DNA from: Aureimonas endophytica
Lineage (GTDB): Bacteria; Pseudomonadota; Alphaproteobacteria; Rhizobiales; Rhizobiaceae
NCBI RefSeq assembly: GCF_014642635.1
Contig: NZ_BMIQ01000006.1
Span: 62,001 to 126,000 of the forward strand
Length of the DNA: 64,000 bases
Reading direction: 5' to 3'
A model generated the notes under the pieces. That model was not told the DNA's origin. It saw only the letters and a program-made list of their open reading frames with translations, and searched no databases. The position numbers and the translations under genes were made by a program. Positions within the stretch are counted from its first letter, which is position 1. The number at the start of each line of letters is the position of its first letter. Positions 59,301 through 64,000 of this stretch are shown piece after piece.

Positions 59301-61511
59301 TCAGAGATAGGACAGCAACCCGCCGCCGGCCGCCGCCCCGCCGCCGTTGAAGAGACTGAGGATGGGGCTGGCGCCAGTCGTCGCGGCGCCGTTATGGACA
59401 TCGTAGAGCGCCGAGAACCGCGCGATGAACTTGTCGAGCTTCTTCGGGTCCTTGAAATCCTCGAGCTTCAGCTTCCGCTCCAGAAGCGCGGTCTGCTTGT
59501 CCGTGCCGATCTGGGCGAAGCTGTCCGGCAGGCTGAGCGCCGCCATCACGACCTTCATCAGCGCCTTGTCAGCGAGGATGCCGGTGAGCGACGTCACCTC
59601 CGGCACCATGCGGCGGAAATAGAGCGCGAGACGGACGCCCTCCTGCCCGTCCTCGCTGGCCTTGGTCTCCAGCGCCTGCAACAGGAACTTGTTGTGCGTG
59701 GTGAGCTTCGCCGCCCCGCTCTGGCTGTCCGAGGTCTCGCGCGTGATCCGGCCCGCCGGATCGAAGTTGAAGGCCTGCGCGAATTTCACGTAAGTTTCGC
59801 CCTCGCCCGAATAGGCGAAGCTCTTCCTGTCGCCGAGATCGCTGGTCAGGATCTTGCGGATGTCGGTGATCGAGAGCTTCTTGTCGGCCAGACCATAGGC
59901 CTTCAGCGCATAGTTCAGCGTCTTCTTGTCGGCGAGGAAGTCGTCCAGCGAGGTCAGCGTCTGGATGGCCTCGAGATAGGCCTTGGTGTCGGTCTTGATC
60001 AGATCGAGTTGCGCCTTGTTGGGCTTCTCGCCGAAGCTCGCCTTGTATTTCGTGCCGGTCGCGGCCTGCGCCGCCGTCGATTGGACCAGGAGCGGGCTCG
60101 CCGCCTTCCCCTCTCCGTCGAAATTGAAGGCGGCGGCGAATTTGACGAAGCGTTCGTCCTTCAGCTTGTTCACGAAGCTCTTCGGATCGGAAAGATCGCT
60201 CGTCAGGACGCGGCGCACCTCGTAGAGCGTCGTCGTCTTCGGGTCGATGTCGAAGGCCTTCAGCGCATAGTTAAGAGCGTCGTGTCCCCAGGGACCGTTC
60301 GCCGCGAGGAGATCCGTCACCGAGTTGATCTTCAGCATCAGATATTTGAAGCTGCTCGTCTGCTTGGCATCCTTGGAAGTCGTGACGGCGGTGTAGTTCT
60401 TGAAATAGGCTTCCGTCAGCTGCTGTTGCTGGCTCGCCGTCTGGGCGCCACCCGCCTTCGAGTTGCCATGGGCGTCGAAGTTGAAGACGTCCCGCAAATG
60501 GGTGAACTGCTCCTTGCGGGCCGCGGTCGTCTTCGGGTCCGACATCATCCGCGTATAGGCGTTCGCGGGACCGATCGAGGGATCGCTGGACAGGATGGCC
60601 TTGAAATATTCCGGCAGTTCGAGCGAGGGATCGAAGCCGAAGGCCGTCGCGACATATTCGAAGAGGCGTTTGTCGTCGATCAGCTGATCGACGGTCATGG
60701 ACTGGCCGGCCACGACCTGCGAGGTGAAATATCCGGTATTGAAGGCTGCGGCGGCCGGATTGGTATTGTTGTCGGTCGCGACGTTGTAATTATAGACGGT
60801 CTCGTTGACGAAGCTGGCGCCCTGCGCCGGCTGACCAGGGAGCAGCACGCCATTCACCATCGAGGCGAAGTTGAACTTCTGGGACAGCGTCAGCCATTTC
60901 GGATTGGTCAGAGCGGGCGTCGCCGGGAGTTGCCCCATCAGAGCCTGCTTCACGTAATCCTTCGAAACGAGCGTCGGATCGGCGCCGATCGAGGAGACGA
61001 CGACGTCGAACAGGACCGAATTGTCGAGCAGTTCGTCGACGCTGCCGATCGTGCGGATCGTCGCCTGATAGTAGTTCGTCTTACGGGCTGCCTCGACGCC
61101 CTGCCGGATGCGCCGCTCGTCATAGGAATCGACCACCCGTTTCTCCTGGGTGGAGGTCTGGGCATCCTTCTTCTTGTCGTCCGACAGCACCGGAAAATTG
61201 AAGGCGGCGGCGATCGTCCGGTACTTCTTGTCGGCAAGCTTGTTGGCGAAGGAATTCGGATCGGAAATGTCGCTGAGCAGCACCTTCCGCATCATGCCCT
61301 TGGAGGCGATCTGGTCCTCCAGCCCATAAGCCTTCATCGCATAGATGTAGAGGCGCGTGTTCTTCAGGAAGTCATCGACCGACTTCACCTTGCCGATATT
61401 GGCGGCATAGTAGTCGGCGTCCTTCTTGTTGGAGCCCATGGCTTCGATGCGATGCATCGATTTCGTGATGTCGGTCGCGTAATGGCGATAGCCGAGAAGG
61501 GTCGAAACCAT
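59301..61511 (-). CDS. DUF1217 protein with six tandem units
   Basis: This 736-residue protein has about six repeats of a DUF1217 unit. Each unit pairs a helix motif such as NYALKAYGLADKKLSITDIRKIL with SDLGDRKSFA and ends in a hallmark like YVKFAQAFNFD. Units begin near residues 1, 115, 250, 365, 480 and 600; units 4 and 5 are the best preserved, and unit 6 is degenerate. DUF1217 proteins in Rhizobiales are linked to flagella, but no flagellar gene is nearby. No signal peptide is seen. Function unknown. Confidence 0.88.
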   Translation of the reverse strand: MVSTLLGYRHYATDITKSMHRIEAMGSNKKDADYYAANIGKVKSVDDFLKNTRLYIYAMKAYGLEDQIASKGMMRKVLLSDISDPNSFANKLADKKYRTIAAAFNFPVLSDDKKKDAQTSTQEKRVVDSYDERRIRQGVEAARKTNYYQATIRTIGSVDELLDNSVLFDVVVSSIGADPTLVSKDYVKQALMGQLPATPALTNPKWLTLSQKFNFASMVNGVLLPGQPAQGASFVNETVYNYNVATDNNTNPAAAAFNTGYFTSQVVAGQSMTVDQLIDDKRLFEYVATAFGFDPSLELPEYFKAILSSDPSIGPANAYTRMMSDPKTTAARKEQFTHLRDVFNFDAHGNSKAGGAQTASQQQQLTEAYFKNYTAVTTSKDAKQTSSFKYLMLKINSVTDLLAANGPWGHDALNYALKAFDIDPKTTTLYEVRRVLTSDLSDPKSFVNKLKDERFVKFAAAFNFDGEGKAASPLLVQSTAAQAATGTKYKASFGEKPNKAQLDLIKTDTKAYLEAIQTLTSLDDFLADKKTLNYALKAYGLADKKLSITDIRKILTSDLGDRKSFAYSGEGETYVKFAQAFNFDPAGRITRETSDSQSGAAKLTTHNKFLLQALETKASEDGQEGVRLALYFRRMVPEVTSLTGILADKALMKVVMAALSLPDSFAQIGTDKQTALLERKLKLEDFKDPKKLDKFIARFSALYDVHNGAATTGASPILSLFNGGGAAAGGGLLSYL

Positions 61512-61812
61512 CCGTCCGCAGGCTCCCTGGGCAACGCCCGTTCAAGTAGCGGCGCGACGCTAGGAACTTTTGGTTGTGCGAGCCTGTGTAGGCGGCTAAT
61601 CATGCCACGGCGCGAAAGGCGGCGCTCACGAAGGCTCTGCTTCTGCTCGAATTCTTCTTGCCTCGGCAACTGCCCTGCCGGAGCCTCGGGAGCGCATCGC
61701 CGGGGAAAGCCGGGCCATGCGCCGCGCGGCAGGAGAGCCGCCGCGCGCATCGTCCTTGCCTCGTTTCGGTCGGTCGTCCGGCCGATGGACGGGAATCAGG
61801 CTCGGCTCCGAC
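61512..61812. other. Intergenic region of about 300 bases, no gene seen
   Basis: This stretch lies between the DUF1217 start (minus strand) and the 3' end of the hydroxybutyryl-CoA dehydrogenase gene. It should hold the DUF1217 promoter (minus strand), but I see no convincing -35/-10 pair. Short open frames here look like chance GC-rich frames. Confidence 0.5.
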
Positions 61813-62694
61813 CTATCGCGTCGGAACGGGCGTCTCGCCGCGATAGTCGTAGAAGCCGCGCCCCGTCTTGCGGCCAAGCCAGCCGGCCTCGACATATTTC
61901 ACCAGCAGCGGACAGGGCCGGTATTTCGAATCGGACAGGCCGTCATGCAGCACCTGCATGATCGACAGGCAGGTATCGAGGCCGATGAAGTCGGCGAGTT
62001 GCAGCGGGCCCATCGGATGGTTGGCGCCGAGCTTCATCGAGGTATCGATCGATTCCACCGAGCCGACGCCCTCGTAGAGCGTATAGACTGCCTCGTTGAT
62101 CATCGGCACCAGGATGCGGTTGACGATGAAGGCCGGGAAATCTTCCGACACGGTCATCACCTTGCCAAGCGTGTCGACGAAGCGCTTGGCCTCCTCGAAG
62201 GTCTCGTCATCGGTCGCGATGCCGCGCACCAGCTCGACGAGCTTCATCACCGGCACGGGATTCATGAAATGGATGCCGAGAAAGCGCTCGGGCCGGTCGG
62301 TCGCGGCGGCGAGCCGCGTGATGGAGATGGAGGAGGTGTTCGAGGCGAGAATCGCGCTCGGCTTCAGCGAGGGGCAGATCGCGCCGTAGATGCGGCGCTT
62401 CACGCCCTCGTCCTCGGTCGCCGCCTCGATCACGAGATCGGCCGGCGCCAGGGCCTCGACCTCCGTCGCGACGCGGATGCGGGCAAGCGCGGCATCCTTG
62501 TCCGCGCCGCTGAGATTGCCGGCCGCGATCTGGCGGTCAAAGGATTTGACGACCGTGGCGAGCCCCTTCTCGGTCCGGTCGGCCGAGAGATCGTAGAGCA
62601 CCACGTCATAGCCGCCGAGCGCCGCCGCATAGGCGATGCCCGAGCCCATTTGGCCTGCCCCCACCACGCCGACCGTCGCGATCCCTGTCGTCAT
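61813..62694 (-). CDS. 3-hydroxybutyryl-CoA dehydrogenase
   Basis: This NAD(P)-dependent enzyme of 293 residues interconverts acetoacetyl-CoA and 3-hydroxybutyryl-CoA. The dinucleotide loop is VGVVGAGQMGSGIAYAAALGG, followed by SNTSSISITRLAAATDRPERFLGIHFMNPVPVMKLVE with the catalytic His/Glu region, and C-terminal NHPMGPLQLADFIGLD. ATG 62694 has GGAAGCGGAAGA immediately upstream and is preferred over 62769. It is the usual fadB-like HBD of alphaproteobacteria. Confidence 0.94.
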   Translation of the reverse strand: MTTGIATVGVVGAGQMGSGIAYAAALGGYDVVLYDLSADRTEKGLATVVKSFDRQIAAGNLSGADKDAALARIRVATEVEALAPADLVIEAATEDEGVKRRIYGAICPSLKPSAILASNTSSISITRLAAATDRPERFLGIHFMNPVPVMKLVELVRGIATDDETFEEAKRFVDTLGKVMTVSEDFPAFIVNRILVPMINEAVYTLYEGVGSVESIDTSMKLGANHPMGPLQLADFIGLDTCLSIMQVLHDGLSDSKYRPCPLLVKYVEAGWLGRKTGRGFYDYRGETPVPTR

Positions 62695-62802
62695 TCTTCC
62701 GCTTCCAAGCAGACGGGCCGTTCGAGTGGCGCCCGGCCTGTTTTCGAACGGATCGCGGCCCGGAGTCAAACCGGTTGGAAGACGTCCAGAAAACCGGTCC
62801 GC

Positions 62803-63375
62803 TCAGCGGCTGGCGCCGGGAACCCAAAGCACGTCGGCGCGGCCCTCGTCATTGGCGATCCGGGCGGCGACGAAGAGATGGTCCGACAGGCGATTGATGT
62901 AACGCAGCGCCGGGCCGGAGACCGTCTCCCCCGGCTCGCGCGACAGCGCCACCATCAGCCGCTCGGCGCGGCGCGCGACGGTGCGGGCCAGATGGAGATG
63001 GGCCGCCGCCGCATAGCCCGCCGGCAGGACGAAGCTCTTCAAGGGCTGGAGCCGCGCATTCATGCCGTCGATCTCCGCCTCCAGGCGCTGGACTTGCGCT
63101 TCGGTCACGGCGAGGCGCTCGTAGCCGAGCGGCTCGCCGGTCTCGGGCGTCGCGAGATCGGCGCCGAGATCGAAGAGATCGTTCTGGATGCGCGCCAGCA
63201 TGGCGTCCGCCTCGCCCGAGACGGCCAGCCGGGCGAGGCCCAGCGTCGCGTTCGTCTCATCCACCGTGCCGATCGCCTCGACGCGCAGGTCCGATTTCAG
63301 CCGGCGCGGCCCGGCGGCGAGGCCCGTCGTGCCGTCGTCGCCGGTCTTGGTATAGATGCGGTTGAGCTTCACCAT
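62803..63375 (-). CDS. cobO: Cob(I)yrinic acid a,c-diamide adenosyltransferase (PduO/MMAB type)
   Basis: This enzyme adenosylates cob(I)alamin in coenzyme B12 synthesis. At 190 residues the PduO-type motifs are clear: KIYTKTGDDGTTGL-like RIYTKTGDDGTTGLAAGPRR, EAIGTVDETNATLGLAR and ERLMVALSREP. ATG 63375 (MVKLNRIYTK) is used. PduO-type enzymes are sometimes called cobO by homology only; the symbol is loose. Neighbouring twin-TM gene starts 13 bases upstream on the same strand. Confidence 0.93.
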   Translation of the reverse strand: MVKLNRIYTKTGDDGTTGLAAGPRRLKSDLRVEAIGTVDETNATLGLARLAVSGEADAMLARIQNDLFDLGADLATPETGEPLGYERLAVTEAQVQRLEAEIDGMNARLQPLKSFVLPAGYAAAAHLHLARTVARRAERLMVALSREPGETVSGPALRYINRLSDHLFVAARIANDEGRADVLWVPGASR

Positions 63376-63388
63376 GGCGCGATCTTTC

Positions 63389-63589
63389 TCACGAGCCGCG
63401 CGAACGCGCATAGAGCAGCGCGATCACGATCACCAGAATGGCGAGGCCCTGGAGCATCACGCGGGCGCGCATCAGGCGCTGCGAGGCATTGCCGGGCCCG
63501 CTGCGCATCATGTTGACGAGGCCGGCCAGAAGCACGGCGAGCACCGCCACCATCAGGGCCAGCGCCAGGAAGGACAGGAAACCGGACAT
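63389..63589 (-). CDS. Twin-transmembrane protein (HIG1-like)
   Basis: This 66-residue inner-membrane protein has two helices: SGFLSFLALALMVAVLAVLLAGLV and GLAILVIVIALLYARS, joined by RSGPGNASQRLMRARVMLQ. The RVMLQGLAIL part resembles the HIG1 domain linked to respiratory-complex assembly. Such genes regularly precede cobO in alphaproteobacteria; here the gap is 13 bases. Role unproven. Confidence 0.85.
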   Translation of the reverse strand: MSGFLSFLALALMVAVLAVLLAGLVNMMRSGPGNASQRLMRARVMLQGLAILVIVIALLYARSRGS

Positions 63590-63650
63590 CGCGACGCCTC
63601 GTTGCGGGCGGGACGTTAGAAAGATCCGCCGGCGAAAGCGAGGCCGATCT

Positions 63651-64000
63651 TCAGGCGCGGACAGGCGATTCCGCCGGCCTGCGGCGCCGGGTCGCGGCGG
63701 CGACGCCGAGCCCGGACAGGCAGAGGCCGAGAAGCTGGATGGGCAGCAGCCGCTCGCCGAAGAGCAGGAAGGCCATCACCGCCGTGGTGCCGGGCACGAG
63801 ATAGAGGAGTGAGGTCACCCTGGAGACCGCGCCTTCGCGAATCATGTAGAGCAGGATGAAGATCGCGCCGATCGACAGGACCAGCACGAGCCAGACGAGC
63901 GCGAAGACGAATTCCGGCGTCCAGTCGATCCGGCCCTCCTCGAAGAGGAGCGCGAAGAGCCCGGCCGGCACGAGCGCGCCGAGATATTGCAGCGTGGTGC
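63651..64000 (-). CDS. EamA/DMT-family transporter, C-terminal part only
   Basis: The C-terminal part of a DMT transporter (about 116 codons in the window) is cut by the window edge; the start lies beyond base 64000. A GTG at 63971 is inside the gene, since the frame continues upstream as TTLQYLGALVPAG, a normal family continuation. Spans visible are FVFALVWLVLVLSIGAIFILLY, VTSLLYLVPGTTAVMAFLLFGE and QLLGLCLSGLGVAAA. Confidence 0.85.
   Translation of the reverse strand, partial: TTLQYLGALVPAGLFALLFEEGRIDWTPEFVFALVWLVLVLSIGAIFILLYMIREGAVSRVTSLLYLVPGTTAVMAFLLFGERLLPIQLLGLCLSGLGVAAATRRRRPAESPVRA

Noticed and set aside
61512-61812. EcfG-type stress promoter around GGAAC near 61562
   Set aside because: The GGAAC lies on the plus strand, facing away from the DUF1217 gene, and no CGTT occurs at 16-17 bases spacing.
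58098-61961. Open frame of 1287 codons on the plus strand, antisense to the DUF1217 gene
   Set aside because: The frame has no family motif, runs through two real genes on both strands, and its residue composition is that of a GC-rich shadow (Arg/Ala/Gly-heavy). The DUF1217 repeats on the minus strand explain the DNA.
1-64000. CRISPR arrays, tRNA or rRNA genes, insertion sequences, prophage or integrative elements
   Set aside because: I saw no regularly spaced repeats, clover-leaf sequences, transposase or integrase motifs. The two repeats found are RIME-like and not spaced arrays.

Overview
The window is GC-rich chromosomal DNA (roughly 70% G+C by eye) from an alphaproteobacterium, most likely Hyphomicrobiales (Rhizobiales). 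Pointers are the metX-metW pair, an fdsGBA-fdhD-fdsD NAD-linked formate dehydrogenase operon, divergent tlpA/argH followed by an LptM-like lipoprotein and lysA, a TIGR02302/DUF4175 protein, DUF1217 and DUF1127 proteins, a cobO next to a twin-transmembrane HIG1-like protein, and two copies of a mosaic palindromic repeat resembling rhizobial RIME elements. I cannot name the genus. I see no tRNA, rRNA, CRISPR array, insertion sequence or prophage.

Layout. 1-8 kb: methionine synthesis (metX, metW), a small HEPN-like pair, an aldo/keto reductase, a methyltransferase divergent from gloB, a DUF985 cupin, an EamA exporter, a DUF3108 protein and rpmB. 8.0-8.7 kb: a queuosine-precursor transporter whose start codon appears to lie inside a preQ1-I riboswitch. 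8.8-15.9 kb (minus strand): a peptide-type ABC importer operon ending in a CocE-like hydrolase. It is divergent from 16.4-18.8 kb, a carnitine catabolic pair: a BKACE enzyme and a fused carnitine dehydrogenase/betainyl-CoA thioesterase. 18.9-26.3 kb: SleB-like hydrolase, receiver protein, ClC channel, DUF2188, phosphoglycolate phosphatase, MaoC protein, TetR regulator, EamA transporter and a PAS-GGDEF cyclase.

26.5-32.6 kb: formate dehydrogenase operon, interrupted by the first repeat. 32.8-38.5 kb: TerC, QueF, a RibB protein with a degenerate GCH II domain, xylitol dehydrogenase, and a divergent LysR/MFS pair. 38.5-46.4 kb: the most system-like unit, an XRE-cupin regulator with two matching operator-like palindromes (one upstream of itself, one in the operon promoter) followed by a sugar-type ABC importer, a phosphotriesterase-like hydrolase, a glutamine-amidotransferase-like protein, a BtpA/SgcQ protein and an M20 amidohydrolase. 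The substrate is unknown. 46.5-47.8 kb: four very small genes. 48.0-51.8 kb: a YehZYXW/OsmU-type quaternary-amine ABC system. 51.8-64 kb: esterase, TlpA, argH, lptM-like, lysA, DUF4175, a six-unit DUF1217 protein, 3-hydroxybutyryl-CoA dehydrogenase, cobO, a HIG1-like protein and a partial EamA transporter.

Connections. QueF makes preQ1, the presumed ligand of the riboswitch on the precursor transporter. The carnitine genes yield glycine betaine, the class of solute moved by the YehZYXW-type system. All functional calls rest on motifs and family resemblance read by eye; no database search was run.
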